Positions 17,954 to 27,541 of a stretch of 64,000 nucleotides of DNA are shown piece after piece (position 1 is the stretch's first letter; every line of letters begins with the position of its first letter). Source of the stretch: JAFGBI01 sp964610275 (GTDB lineage: Bacteria; Myxococcota_A; Polyangia; Polyangiales; Polyangiaceae); contig CAZSVU010000002.1 of assembly GCA_964610275.1 (NCBI GenBank), positions 1 through 64,000 of the forward strand, in the 5' to 3' direction. The translations under genes and the position numbers were made by a program. The notes beneath the pieces are model-generated. The model was not told the DNA's origin and did not search any database. It saw only the letters and a program-made list of their open reading frames with translations.

Positions 17954-19388
17954 GGTGCGGGCGCGCTCGTAGATACTCGGCAAATCGCTGGCAGAGTATG
18001 TCGACCGCCCGGGCCTGTTCGCGGCCGAATGCCCCACCCTCGACGGGGTCGGCAAGCTCGATGGCGCCCAGCAGCCGCTCGCCGTGACGGACGAGCCCAC
18101 ACAGCCCATGGGTCGGCCTCAGGCCCAATGCCCGCCACCGTTCCGCACGCACGTAGTCGAAGTCACTCCCTGCATCGAACGCCTGTGCCGTGCCACGCTG
18201 CACGAGGCTGGGAAACGGAGACTGACGCTCCGGTGTGCGGAAGCCGAGGACGTGATCGACGCGAGGTCCCCGCGCGGCAATGACGACGAATTCGGCCGCC
18301 TTCGCGTCAAACGATTCGATGAGGTAGGCCTGGCACGGGATGCGACGCCCGAGTGCCTCCAGAATGACGTGTGCGCCGGCCAGAGCTCCTGACTGCCGAG
18401 CCAGCGGCGTCAGGTCCTCCTGCCAGGCCTGAACCAGCTCATCGACGGAGGAGCTGCCCGCCGAATCGGCGCCTTCGGTCACACCCGACGCCGGACGGCT
18501 TCCTGCCGAGCGGGGCGAGCCGACATCAGGAGCGGGGGGAGGCACGGAGCCGGGAAACCGCACGACCGCATCGCCCAGCCAGTCTTTCCAGACCAGCGTC
18601 GCAATCGGAGGTCGGACCGGCTGAGACCGGAAGACGTGATCGTACACTGCCAACTGTACGAACTTGCCAGGCTGACAGTCGCGAATGGAGCTCTGCACCT
18701 CCCGGAACCTCGACCGCAGGAGCATCTCTGCCTCCGTCGTCTTGGTGCCGGGCTCCACGGCGTACACGTACTCTCGAAAGGTTACCGGGCTGGTTTCGGA
18801 ATGAGGCTCCTCGCGCTTGCCCACGAGCCAGAAATCCGGTTCGCGGGGTGCCTCCAGGCTCGGCTTGGTGGCCTCGAGTGTCGTGAACGCCACCTCCACC
18901 GACGGCTCGCGCCGGTGGAGACTCAGCGTGGACCTGGGCTCGAGCAAACCTGCGTCTGTGGACGGAGGCGGCACGGGCGACTGCATGGGCTCAGTGTCGG
19001 CTGCTGGCTCCGCCCCGCCACTCAGGGAGCCGTCCTCACTCGGAGTGCCCAGGTAACCCGGCACGTCGGACGCCTCCGTGGTGGGTGGCGGCGGAAACGT
19101 CTCGATGGTCTTGTTGCCAACCCGGGCGGCACGCTCGGTGGAGGCCAGCGCAATCCCAGCGTCGACCGCCCCGGTTTCCGCACGCACTTCATAGCGCTGC
19201 TTCGTCCTCGGATCGACAACCCGATAGACGTCGGCACTGACCTCGATGTGAAAACCGCTGATGGACTGTGGCTCACCGCGAGTCGCGCGGGCGCGCTCCA
19301 GTGCAGTTCGCCAGTTCGGGGCCTCGACGGTAACGGTGTCACTGCGGCCACTTCCCGCCACTGGAGATACCTGGACCGACCAGCGCAT
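17943..19388 (-). CDS. Hypothetical protein with C-terminal GAF-like domain
   Basis: 481 aa. The N-terminal ~100 residues form a small alpha/beta domain (MRWSVQVSPVAGSGRSDTV; ALERARATRG) that resembles conserved N-termini of myxobacterial signalling proteins. A ~250-residue Pro/Ser/Glu-rich linker follows, containing a conserved-looking island (FREYVYAVEPGTKTTEAEMLLRSRFREVQ). The last ~160 residues look like a GAF fold: ARQSGALAGAHVILEALGRRIPCQAYLIESF through GLCGLVRHGERLLGAIELADP and FGREQARAVDILCQRFAEYL. No output domain is attached. It sits upstream of the sensor kinase on the same strand. A function cannot be assigned with confidence. Confidence 0.75.
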   Translation of the reverse strand: MRWSVQVSPVAGSGRSDTVTVEAPNWRTALERARATRGEPQSISGFHIEVSADVYRVVDPRTKQRYEVRAETGAVDAGIALASTERAARVGNKTIETFPPPPTTEASDVPGYLGTPSEDGSLSGGAEPAADTEPMQSPVPPPSTDAGLLEPRSTLSLHRREPSVEVAFTTLEATKPSLEAPREPDFWLVGKREEPHSETSPVTFREYVYAVEPGTKTTEAEMLLRSRFREVQSSIRDCQPGKFVQLAVYDHVFRSQPVRPPIATLVWKDWLGDAVVRFPGSVPPPAPDVGSPRSAGSRPASGVTEGADSAGSSSVDELVQAWQEDLTPLARQSGALAGAHVILEALGRRIPCQAYLIESFDAKAAEFVVIAARGPRVDHVLGFRTPERQSPFPSLVQRGTAQAFDAGSDFDYVRAERWRALGLRPTHGLCGLVRHGERLLGAIELADPVEGGAFGREQARAVDILCQRFAEYLRARPHHFE

Positions 19389-19521
19389 ACGCTTCCCCCA
19401 GCAGACAGGACCTGGAAAGTTCAGTCAAGTCGGGCGAGGAACCAGCTCGGTCAGGCCGCGTTGCAGGCCGCATTTGACAGCCGGTACCGCTCCACCGCAC
19501 GCTCTAGCCGGCCGAGACGCG

Positions 19522-21750
19522 ATGCAGCACACCGAGATGGCGACAACTTCCCCGGCCGAGCGCCGCTTCGACCTCACCGCGTTCCGACGCGCAGCGACGC
19601 GGCATGCTGGCCGGATCGAACCACTTGCCTACGCGGTGTTTGCGGCCGTCTGCACGCTGGTGACGGCAGCCATGTTCTTCACGTCCATGCGGCAACAGTT
19701 GCTGATGCTGTACTCGGCGCTACCGGATGACGACATCACGCACCGGCTGCGGGAGCTGGGTCCTTGGTCGGCGCCACTGGACGACGTCTTCATCCACTTC
19801 GACTTCGCCCGTTCCGCCGCTCGCGGCTACCCGTTCGAGTGGTCCGAGACGAATGGCTACTCGAGCGGAGGCACGAGCCTGCTGTACCCGTTGGTTCTCG
19901 CCGTCGGCTACTGGGCTGGATTCCGGCAACTCTGGCTGATGCTGTGGGCTGGAATCGTCGCCTGCACCTGCGTCTTCGGTCTATTGCTGGCCGCCCGCCG
20001 CCTGTTTCGAAACCTACCCGTGTGGACTAGCTACTGCTTGCCTCCGGTGGTCCTGAGTGTGGGTGCGCTCGATTGGACGCTCTACAGCGGAATGGAAGTC
20101 TCTTTGTTGATGGGCGTCTGGTCCTTGGCGTTGATCGCCTGGGACGACTTGCTCGAAACGCTCGAGGCGGGCTCGGCCCGAGCACGCCCGCGGCTCTGGC
20201 GGGCTGCCGTCGTGCTCGGGCTCGCCGGCGCCATCATCGTCCTCACCCGCCCCGAAGGAGTCACCGCGGTCGCCGCGTTCGTGCTGGGAGCCGGAGCAGC
20301 GACGCTCCTGAAACTCGGCCTGCCCACCGCCATTGGGGTGGCCGCGGCGAGCGCCCTTCCACCAACACTCGTAGTGCTGGCCCAGTCTGCGGCAAACCAA
20401 TGGCTGACTGGGGACTCCGCCGCCGCCGGGGCGCTGGCCAAGCTCGAACTCCACCACCCTTTCATGACCACCCAGGAGGTTCTGGGCGCGTGGTGGTTTC
20501 ATCTGAAGTACCAGGTCTTCCGCATCACCGAGTACCACCTGAGCGATGATGCTCGGCACGGCTGGATCGTGTGGGGGCTGGCAGCCGTGGCGCTGGTGCC
20601 TCGAACCACACGACGCTACGCGCTCCTGCTTTGGTCGAGCGCAGCAGCGTGGGTGCTTCTGGTCGCGCTCAATGGGCAAGTGCGCTGGCAGAATGAACGC
20701 TACAGCATGCCCGCACTGGCCTGGCTGCTGCTGAGTGCGGCGCTTGGCCTCGGTGTGTTGCTCTCCACCGCGTACGGGAGGTCGCGGACAGCCCGCACCC
20801 TCCGTGTCTGCAGTGTGGCCGGCGCGCTGGCCGCGGTGGTCCTCTTTGCCCTGCATCAACGCCAACGCTTCGTCGAGCAGGTTTGGTTCTTCGGACGCGC
20901 CTCGCGCAACATCCTGGAGCAACATGTGCGCGTGGGGCTCAAGCTACGGCATCAGCTCGAGCCGACTCCCCAACGGGTCATGGTGGGCGATGCTGGAGCC
21001 ATTCCCTATGCGTCGGATCTGCCCGCACTCGACCTCATCGGCCTAGGAGGTTACCACGCGCTGCCCTTCGCCCGAGCAACGCGGCTGGGGCTGCCGGCTG
21101 CCCTGGAGCTCATCGAGAGGATCCCGTCGCAGCGCCGTCCAGACCTGATGGCGCTCTACCCGTCCTGGTGGGGGGCACTGCCCCTGTGGTTCGGCAGACG
21201 CATCACAGAAGTCACCGTCCATGGGAACGTCATCTGTGGGGGGCCGAGCAAGGTCTTGTACGCCCCGGACTGGCGACCACTGGACCTCAGCGCCAAGCCC
21301 TTCTTTCTGCGCCCGGGTGAGCGCATCGTCGACGCACTCGACTTTGCGGATCTGGTCAGTGAACGTGAGCACTCCTATCGCCTTTCCAGACCTCGCGTGG
21401 GGCATGTTCACATGAAATTGCTGGATTATCCGCAACGGCCGGGCGTCACGCTGTGGGATGCGGGACGTGAACTCGGACCGGACGTGGCCGACAGCTTCCT
21501 GCTTCGAGGTTTCGAACCCGGCAAGCCTGCCCGACTCCTCATCCGCGCAGCCCCCTCGCAACCCACGGCCTTCTCGGTGATCGTCAACGACGTTCCAGCG
21601 GGCGTGGTGGCGATGCAGCCTCGTGATGCTTGGCAAGAGGTGGCGGTCAGTCTCACCGGCGATCAGGTGAGACCGAACCTTCATGTCCGCATCGAGGGAA
21701 GTGACGGCAGTCGCATCGTTCACCACTTGTGGGCGGTGCAGCCGCGGTGA
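19522..21750 (+). CDS. Polytopic membrane protein, GT-C glycosyltransferase-like
   Basis: 742 aa from the ATG at 19522. After one N-terminal TM comes DDVFIHFDFARSAARGYPFEW, then SSGGTSLLYPLVLAVGYW. That arrangement (acidic pair in the first loop, Gly/Thr-rich loop) is typical of GT-C enzymes that use polyprenyl-phosphate sugars. About ten hydrophobic segments follow, then a C-terminal ~200-residue extracytoplasmic region (from about LDLIGLGGYHALPFARA) that looks beta-rich. The acceptor and sugar are unknown. The stop overlaps the GTG start of the next gene (GTGA), so the two are coupled. The N-terminal ORF extension to 19261 overlaps the divergent gene and is rejected. Confidence 0.75.
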   Translation: MQHTEMATTSPAERRFDLTAFRRAATRHAGRIEPLAYAVFAAVCTLVTAAMFFTSMRQQLLMLYSALPDDDITHRLRELGPWSAPLDDVFIHFDFARSAARGYPFEWSETNGYSSGGTSLLYPLVLAVGYWAGFRQLWLMLWAGIVACTCVFGLLLAARRLFRNLPVWTSYCLPPVVLSVGALDWTLYSGMEVSLLMGVWSLALIAWDDLLETLEAGSARARPRLWRAAVVLGLAGAIIVLTRPEGVTAVAAFVLGAGAATLLKLGLPTAIGVAAASALPPTLVVLAQSAANQWLTGDSAAAGALAKLELHHPFMTTQEVLGAWWFHLKYQVFRITEYHLSDDARHGWIVWGLAAVALVPRTTRRYALLLWSSAAAWVLLVALNGQVRWQNERYSMPALAWLLLSAALGLGVLLSTAYGRSRTARTLRVCSVAGALAAVVLFALHQRQRFVEQVWFFGRASRNILEQHVRVGLKLRHQLEPTPQRVMVGDAGAIPYASDLPALDLIGLGGYHALPFARATRLGLPAALELIERIPSQRRPDLMALYPSWWGALPLWFGRRITEVTVHGNVICGGPSKVLYAPDWRPLDLSAKPFFLRPGERIVDALDFADLVSEREHSYRLSRPRVGHVHMKLLDYPQRPGVTLWDAGRELGPDVADSFLLRGFEPGKPARLLIRAAPSQPTAFSVIVNDVPAGVVAMQPRDAWQEVAVSLTGDQVRPNLHVRIEGSDGSRIVHHLWAVQPR

Positions 21751-23795
21751 GCGCAACGCGCATGGCCTATGGACTCCCCGATGACTCGATTGCCTGGACC
21801 GCACTCGCGCTAGCTGTGGCGCTGGCGCTCGCCTGGTTGTTGACGGGGCGCAGCGCCCGGACGACGCTGGGTTGGGTGCGGCCCACCTGGTGGGTGGCGG
21901 TCTTGGCGGGCTGCGCAGCCTGCCTCTCCGCGGGATACGTGGCCACCTACCTCCGTGGCGGGCCTCGGATCATCGACGCGACCAGCTACTTCCTGCAGGC
22001 ACGCGCGCTCGCAGCCGGGCAACTCGCCTTTCCGGTGCCCGACCCGCTGGCGTCTTTCGGTGGCAGGTTCCTGGTGACTCCGCCGGCCGGAGGCTCGCTG
22101 GCCGTGATCTTCCCTCCGGGATACGGCGCCCTCCTGGCGGCAGGGTTCGTGTTGGGGGCGCCTCTTGCCATCGGACCGTTGCTGGCGGCCGCACTGGTTC
22201 TCGCCACCTACGATCTGGCTCGCTGCGTCACGCATCGACATGAGGTTGCACTGCTGGCGGCCGGACTCTCGGTGCTGTGCGCCGCGCTGCGCTACCACAC
22301 CGCCGACACCATGTCCCACGGCTGGGCTGCGCTACTGGTGACGCTGTCGATTCGGTGCGCGGTCGGAATGCGCGGCACGTCGTCATGGGTGCAACTCGGT
22401 TGGGGCATACTCCTGGGCTTGGCTTCGGGTTGGCTCATCGCAACCCGGCCGGTTACCGGCGTGGCCATCACCGCCGTAGCTGGGGTGATGATCCTCCGGG
22501 AGCGATACGGACGCTGGGCTGCGCTGCTCGGACTGCTTCCCGGCATTGGCCTCTTGCTGGCGCACCAGTACGCCGCCACCGGCAGCCTGTGGCAGTCCGC
22601 TCAACTCTACTACTACGCCCGCGCCGACGGCCCCCCCGGGTGTTTCGTATACGGATTCGGAGCCGGCGTGGGCTGCCGCTACGAACACGGTGACTTCGTC
22701 CAGCGCCACCTGGCAAACGGGTTTGGCTGGCGGGAGGCCTGGTCGACCACGGGAGTCCGGCTCTTCCATCACGCGCGAGACCTCGCCAACTTCCGCCCCC
22801 TCGCGCTGCTCCTGCCTGTGGCAATTTGGATCGGGCGGCGAGAACGAGGGTTGATCGCGCTCGGCGCCTGCATCCTCCTAGTCGTATTGGGGTATGTCCC
22901 ATTCTACTTCGATGGGAGCTATCCGGGAGGGGGCGCTCGCCTGTTCGCAGATGTACTGCCACTCGAACACGTGCTGCTCGCGTGGGTGCTGACCCGGTGG
23001 CGCATGGGCAAGTGGGTGGTGCCCGTCGCTCTCGCTGGCTTCGCCTTGGGAGCCAGCCACGATCACGCGAGGCTCAGTGAACGTGAAGGCGGGCGTCCGA
23101 TGTTCGAGCCCCGCACGTTGCGGCAACACGGCGTCACGCACGGACTCGTCTACGTGAACACCGACCACGGTTTCAACCTGGGCCACGACCCTTCGGTGCG
23201 CGACGCTTCCACTGGGGTGGTGGTCGCGCGGCGGCGCGGCGATGCGCATGACCGCCTGCTGTGGAAGCGACTCGGTCGACCCCCGGCGTTCCGCTACGAC
23301 TACGATCCCTATGCACCCGGCTCCGTAGGTACGCTTCGAACCTACGACCCCGCCCAGATCGACTCCGCGCGCTTCGAGGCGGAAGCTCTCTGGCCCGCCC
23401 GCAACGTGAATTCCGGCTGGGTCCACCCCACCCATGTCGGTAGTGGCTGTGCGTCGCAGGGGCAGGGGCTGAGGCTGCGACCGCACGGTGGCAGACCGGC
23501 GGAGGTTGAGGTCGATGTGGTGGCGGACCGGCAGGCCACGTACGAGCTGATCTCGGCCTGGGTGGCCCACGACTCGGCCACGGTCGAAGTGGAGATGGCA
23601 GTGGCCGGCAGGTCGACGAACGGGCGGAGAGTGGTAGCCGTGCACGAATGCTGGATGTTGCCTTCGCTGCGTGTCGCCCTCGCTGCGGGCGCGCATCCGG
23701 TGCTGCTGCGAGCCAGCGATTCGGCGGCAGTGCTGGACTACCTGGAACTCAGGCCAGTTAGCCGACCAAATTCCAGCGCTACGCCATCCAGGTGA
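21747..23795 (+). CDS. Polytopic membrane protein, second GT-C-like enzyme of the pair
   Basis: 682 aa from the GTG at 21747, chosen because it makes a GTGA overlap with the preceding stop. About ten TM segments. The first external loop has RGGPRIIDATSYFLQARALAAGQLAF and PPAGGSLAVIFPPGYGALLA, reminiscent of mannosyltransferase-type GT-C proteins. The C-terminal ~180 residues are soluble and beta-rich (GSGCASQGQGLRLRPHGG; YELISAWVAHDSATVEVEMAV) and could bind carbohydrate. With its partner it probably modifies a cell-surface polymer, but that is inference from topology and pairing only. Confidence 0.7.
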   Translation: MSATRMAYGLPDDSIAWTALALAVALALAWLLTGRSARTTLGWVRPTWWVAVLAGCAACLSAGYVATYLRGGPRIIDATSYFLQARALAAGQLAFPVPDPLASFGGRFLVTPPAGGSLAVIFPPGYGALLAAGFVLGAPLAIGPLLAAALVLATYDLARCVTHRHEVALLAAGLSVLCAALRYHTADTMSHGWAALLVTLSIRCAVGMRGTSSWVQLGWGILLGLASGWLIATRPVTGVAITAVAGVMILRERYGRWAALLGLLPGIGLLLAHQYAATGSLWQSAQLYYYARADGPPGCFVYGFGAGVGCRYEHGDFVQRHLANGFGWREAWSTTGVRLFHHARDLANFRPLALLLPVAIWIGRRERGLIALGACILLVVLGYVPFYFDGSYPGGGARLFADVLPLEHVLLAWVLTRWRMGKWVVPVALAGFALGASHDHARLSEREGGRPMFEPRTLRQHGVTHGLVYVNTDHGFNLGHDPSVRDASTGVVVARRRGDAHDRLLWKRLGRPPAFRYDYDPYAPGSVGTLRTYDPAQIDSARFEAEALWPARNVNSGWVHPTHVGSGCASQGQGLRLRPHGGRPAEVEVDVVADRQATYELISAWVAHDSATVEVEMAVAGRSTNGRRVVAVHECWMLPSLRVALAAGAHPVLLRASDSAAVLDYLELRPVSRPNSSATPSR

Positions 23796-23847
23796 GTCAC
23801 CGGGGCATGTCCTCCCACATCGGCCTGCGCCCACCAGGAAAAAAGCG

Positions 23848-23853
23848 TTGACA
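23848..23853 (+). promoter_or_regulatory. Possible -35 element upstream of the IHF/HU gene
   Basis: Exact TTGACA at 23848-23853 in a short AT-richer patch, about 75 bp before the ATG at 23927. No good -10 lies 16-18 bp downstream, so this is only half a promoter. Confidence 0.25.
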
Positions 23854-23926
23854 GTACGTGCTGTTACGAAAACCATTTGGATTCGAAGCGGCGCCCTGGG
23901 CGGTAGCCAGAACTCCAGAGGACGGG

Positions 23927-24247
23927 ATGACCAAGAGCGAGCTCATCGAGGCAATTGCCGCTCGAGGAGAGCTGACCAAGGCTCGTGCCGAAATGGTGGT
24001 CAACACCGTGTTCGACGCCATGACGGAAGCGCTGCAGCGCGGCGAAGGTATTGAAATCCGTGGGTTCGGAAGCTTCACCGTGCGGCCCTACAAGCCCTAC
24101 GACGGCCGCAACCCGCGGACCGGGCAGCCGGTGCCCGTTCCTGCCAAGCGACTGCCCTTCTTCAAGGTCGGCAAAGAGCTCAAGGAACTGGTCAACGGCA
24201 GCCGCGGACAGGCCATCAGCGGCGATGATGGCAACGACAACGACTAG
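23927..24247 (+). CDS. HU/IHF family DNA-bending protein
   Basis: 106 aa from the ATG at 23927, which has AGAGGA 6-7 nt upstream. It carries the family signature GFGSFTVRPYKPYDGRNPRTGQP, with the proline-tipped beta arm that inserts in the minor groove. The N-terminal helices are MTKSELIEAIAARGELTKARAEMVVNTVFDAM. Closest in pattern to IHF beta. The C-terminus carries an acidic tail (GDDGNDND) beyond the usual end. Acts as a nucleoid architectural protein and cofactor for transcription or recombination. Confidence 0.92.
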   Translation: MTKSELIEAIAARGELTKARAEMVVNTVFDAMTEALQRGEGIEIRGFGSFTVRPYKPYDGRNPRTGQPVPVPAKRLPFFKVGKELKELVNGSRGQAISGDDGNDND

Positions 24248-24337
24248 ATCAGCGACCGCGAATCTCAAATGGTCTGCGGGCCCCCGGCGGGGCTAGGGCT
24301 CGCAGCGCCACAGAATTCCCCGGGCTGAGCTCGAGCA

Positions 24338-24354
24338 GAAAGGCGCTGCCTTTT
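24338..24354 (+). terminator. Weak terminator-like hairpin
   Basis: AAAGGC and GCCTTT arms with a 3-nt GCT loop, ending TTTT, about 90 bp after the IHF/HU stop and before tyrS. The stem is only 6 bp and the U-run short. Confidence 0.3.
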
Positions 24355-24460
24355 CGCGGTGTTCCCCGGACGCCGCCCCACAGCTGACCCAGGCGCTTGC
24401 GGCATCGGGTGGGAGTTTCGAGCCCAGGCGCTCCGGGATGACCGTGCTAGCTTCGGCGCC

Positions 24461-25681
24461 GTGCTTTCCACCGAACGACAACTTGCCGAACTCACTCGTG
24501 GAGTGTCCGATGTGGTCCAACTCGACGAACTGCGTCAGCGGCTTGCCGAAGGGCGGCCCCTGCGTGTGAAGACGGGGTTTGACCCGACGCGACCGGATCT
24601 ACATCTGGGACACACCGTACTGATGCGCAAAATGCGCCAGTTCCAGGATCTGGGACACCGCGTCGTATTCCTCGTCGGCGACTTCACCGCGATGGTGGGC
24701 GACCCCACCGGGCAGAACGAGATGCGTCCCCAGCTGACTCGTCAGCAGGTGATGGAAGCCGCACAGACCTATCAGGAGCAGGCGTTCAAAGTGCTGGACC
24801 CGCAGCGTACCGAGGTCCGGTACAACAGCGAATGGCTGGATGAGATGCCGCTGTCTCGCCTAGTCGAACTAGCTGCCAAGCGGACGGTGGCCCGCACGCT
24901 GGAACGACGCGACTTCCACGAGCGCCTGGCAGCACAACGCGACATCTACCTGCACGAGCTGCTCTACCCTCTGCTGCAGGGCTACGACTCGGTTGCGCTC
25001 GAATGCGACGTGGAGCTGGGCGGTACCGATCAGCTCTTCAATCTCATGGTGGGGCGGGACCTGATGCAGCGCTACGGGATGCGCCCGCAGATCGTAATGA
25101 CGACGCCGATCCTGGAAGGCATCGACGCGCGCGTGAGCGACGGGAAGGTGGTCGGGAAGAAGATGAGCAAATCCGCCGACAACTACGTCGGTCTCACCGA
25201 ACCCCCGCTCGAAATGATGCGCAAGTGCATGCAGATCGACGACGCGGTCATCTGGCGATTCTTCGAGTTGCTCTCGTCGCGCAGTCGCGCCGATATCGAC
25301 GAACTCCGCCACGCCGGAGATCCGCTGCGCGCAAAGCGGGAGTTCGCCCAAGAGGTGATCTCCCTCTACCACAGCGAGGGCGATGCTGGTCGGGCTGCTC
25401 AGACCTTTCGCTCGACGTACCTCGCCGACGGAGTACCGGAGGACGTCCCGGAAGTGGAGGTGGCTGCAGGCGGCGATACGCTTTGGATCGCAAAGGCTCT
25501 GTCGGCGGCAAAACTGGTCTCGTCCACCAGCGAGGGTCGACGGCTGTCCGGTCAGGGCGGTGTGGAAGTGGACGGAACCCGAATCACCGACGAGCAGTAC
25601 CAACTCGCCCGCGGAGGGCGCTATCTTCTGCGCGTCGGATCGAAGAAGCGACGCTTCGCGTACGTCAAGGTTCCTCCATGA
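24461..25681 (+). CDS. tyrS: Tyrosyl-tRNA synthetase
   Basis: 406 aa from the GTG at 24461. Class I synthetase that charges tRNA-Tyr. ATP site DLHLGHTVLMRKM (HIGH variant HLGH) and KKMSKSADN (KMSKS). The tyrosine pocket is in GYDSVALECDVELGGTDQLFNLMVGRDL. A C-terminal S4-like tRNA-binding domain (LVSSTSEGRRLSGQGGVEVDGTRI) completes the usual ~400-residue form. An upstream in-frame extension to 24359 is unlike the family. The stop overlaps the next start (ATGA). Confidence 0.95.
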   Translation: MLSTERQLAELTRGVSDVVQLDELRQRLAEGRPLRVKTGFDPTRPDLHLGHTVLMRKMRQFQDLGHRVVFLVGDFTAMVGDPTGQNEMRPQLTRQQVMEAAQTYQEQAFKVLDPQRTEVRYNSEWLDEMPLSRLVELAAKRTVARTLERRDFHERLAAQRDIYLHELLYPLLQGYDSVALECDVELGGTDQLFNLMVGRDLMQRYGMRPQIVMTTPILEGIDARVSDGKVVGKKMSKSADNYVGLTEPPLEMMRKCMQIDDAVIWRFFELLSSRSRADIDELRHAGDPLRAKREFAQEVISLYHSEGDAGRAAQTFRSTYLADGVPEDVPEVEVAAGGDTLWIAKALSAAKLVSSTSEGRRLSGQGGVEVDGTRITDEQYQLARGGRYLLRVGSKKRRFAYVKVPP

Positions 25682-26799
25682 TCCGGGCAGGGCGGGGATC
25701 TCGCTCGCGGCGGTGGGGCCTCGGTTTGGCGCTGGTCGCCGCATGCTCCGCCCCCGCCTGTGGACCGAGTGCGGCACCGCCGAAGGCGCGGGCAGCGGGC
25801 GCACCCGAGGATTCGAAGCTGCACGAGGGGCCGCTCTTGGACTACGTGCCGGCAGCGGGGCTGCGGTGGCTCGTGGCAGGGCGACCGCGGGAGCTCGTCC
25901 GCAGCCCGGTCTTCGCCACAGCTCTCGAACCCTTGCTCCCCAAGGCACGCTTGGATGCGTATGCCGCGTCCACGGGAGTCGACTTGCGCACGCTCCCCAG
26001 TGCGGCCATTGCCGGGTTCAGCCTGGGCACGATCTATCTAGCGGAGACGCGCACCGACACCGCGCGAGCGGAAGAGCTCTTTGCCCTTCGCGTCGAGGGT
26101 GAGCCAATCCTCGAAAGACCACATCCGCGCGTGGCTCGCATGCTGGGAGTCGTCGACGGCGAGCCGCAGGCGCTGGTGAGCATCCGGGGACGATTGATCG
26201 CGCTCGCGGTCAGGGATCCGACGCTGACGAGGATCGTGGAAGCGTTTGCCCGCAAGCAGCTCCGCGAGTCTCGACCCGCTCTCGACGGTGCTGCCCTGAG
26301 TACCCTGCCGAAACGACTCGAGCGATCACCGATTCGGTTCTATGCGCCGGGTCCGTTTGAAGGACAGTGGAGGGTGGGCGCACGGGGTCTGCTGTCCGCC
26401 GCGACCGCACTTGCCGTCACCGCAGACCCCGTAGCCCCCGGAAAGGTTCGGGTTGCCGTGGTGCTGGCCGGAGGTTGGAGCCCCCCGAGCGAGGACGCGG
26501 AGCGGCACTTGTCGGAAGCCTGGGATGATCTGGCAGGGAGCCCGACGGGTAGGCTGCTGGGCCTGAATCGGCCCGCAACGCCTCCGCAGGTGTCCACTGC
26601 TTCGGATACTCTACAGCTGCTGGTGGAGTTAGAGCTTGCCCCGATCGTGGCTGGCCTGAGGGCTGCCGTAATTGCCGACGTGTGGGAGATTCTCGACCTG
26701 CGGCCACCGGATCCACAGCGTACTGAATCGCCAGTGGGCGCCCAACCTACTGAGAAAACTCCGGATTTTCACGGAGCCGGCGGGGCGGGGCGAGATTGA
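25678..26799 (+). CDS. Putative lipoprotein, unknown function
   Basis: 373 aa from the ATG at 25678, coupled to tyrS through ATGA. The signal sequence is basic, then WGLGLALVAACSAPAC, giving a lipobox Cys at about residue 22 or 28. The mature protein is a single alpha/beta region with repeated 'LRWLVAGRPRELV' and 'VDGEPQALVSIRGRLIALAV' segments. It resembles other myxobacterial periplasmic proteins that I cannot name. It ends in a short disordered tail. Confidence 0.7.
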   Translation: MIRAGRGSRSRRWGLGLALVAACSAPACGPSAAPPKARAAGAPEDSKLHEGPLLDYVPAAGLRWLVAGRPRELVRSPVFATALEPLLPKARLDAYAASTGVDLRTLPSAAIAGFSLGTIYLAETRTDTARAEELFALRVEGEPILERPHPRVARMLGVVDGEPQALVSIRGRLIALAVRDPTLTRIVEAFARKQLRESRPALDGAALSTLPKRLERSPIRFYAPGPFEGQWRVGARGLLSAATALAVTADPVAPGKVRVAVVLAGGWSPPSEDAERHLSEAWDDLAGSPTGRLLGLNRPATPPQVSTASDTLQLLVELELAPIVAGLRAAVIADVWEILDLRPPDPQRTESPVGAQPTEKTPDFHGAGGAGRD

Positions 26800-26951
26800 C
26801 CCTCGTCGGGCGGCAGTGATAAGTAGCGCCCGTGCTCAGCCGGGTGGATCCGGCGGGAAGTAGGTCGTTCCCGAGGGCACCTCCAGGTTGGGGCTCGTGA
26901 GGGGCCACGGTCCAGCGTGCACCAACCCGGGAGTCGAATTCAGGAGGCGTA

Positions 26952-27473
26952 ATGGACGCGCGGGCCCGCGGTAGGTCGTCTCAATCCAGAGCTTTCAATG
27001 CAGGCGACATGGCCGTGCATCCCGCTCACGGAGTGGGCGAGGTGACCGCGCTGGAGCAGCGTGAACTCGGCGGCACCCGCACGGACTGTTACGTGCTCAA
27101 GATCATCGATACCGGGCTCACGGTGATGGTTCCGGTCACAGCGGTGGATCGGGTTGGGCTGCGCCCGGTGATGAAGAAGCGGCAAGCCCAGGAGATCATT
27201 GAAATCCTGCGTGCGCCCGAAGTCGCGGTGGATCTGCAGCCCTGGAACCGACGCTTCCGCGCCTACACCGAAATGCTCAAGAGCGGGCTTCCCTCGGAAA
27301 TCGCGAAGGTACTCCGGGACATGTATCGGCTGAAGTTCGACAAGGACCTTTCTTTTGGGGAGCGTCGCTTGTTGGACCAGGCGCGAAGCCTCCTCATCCA
27401 AGAGCTGGCGCTCGCCAAGAAGGTGGAACGCTCCACCATCGAAGGAGAGATCCAGGAAATCTTCTCCGCGTAG
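26952..27473 (+). CDS. cdnL: CdnL/CarD-family RNA polymerase-binding transcription factor
   Basis: 173 aa. The ATG at 26952 has a strong GGAGG 5 nt upstream. N-terminal RNA polymerase-interaction (Tudor-like) domain: FNAGDMAVHPAHGVGEVTALEQREL, CYVLKIIDTGLTVMVPV. The C-terminal helical DNA-binding domain contains SEIAKVLRDMYRLKFDKDLSFGERRLLDQARSLLIQELALAK, matching the CdnL pattern, including the basic/aromatic patch. The family stabilises open complexes at rRNA and other promoters and is essential in Myxococcus xanthus. It lacks the AT-hook tail of CarD proper. Confidence 0.92.
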   Translation: MDARARGRSSQSRAFNAGDMAVHPAHGVGEVTALEQRELGGTRTDCYVLKIIDTGLTVMVPVTAVDRVGLRPVMKKRQAQEIIEILRAPEVAVDLQPWNRRFRAYTEMLKSGLPSEIAKVLRDMYRLKFDKDLSFGERRLLDQARSLLIQELALAKKVERSTIEGEIQEIFSA

Positions 27474-27541
27474 CGCTGCGTCACCTCGAGAAGTGCTGCG
27501 CAGTGCCGCGCGGACACGCGGGGAGCGGTAGGATCGGAATC

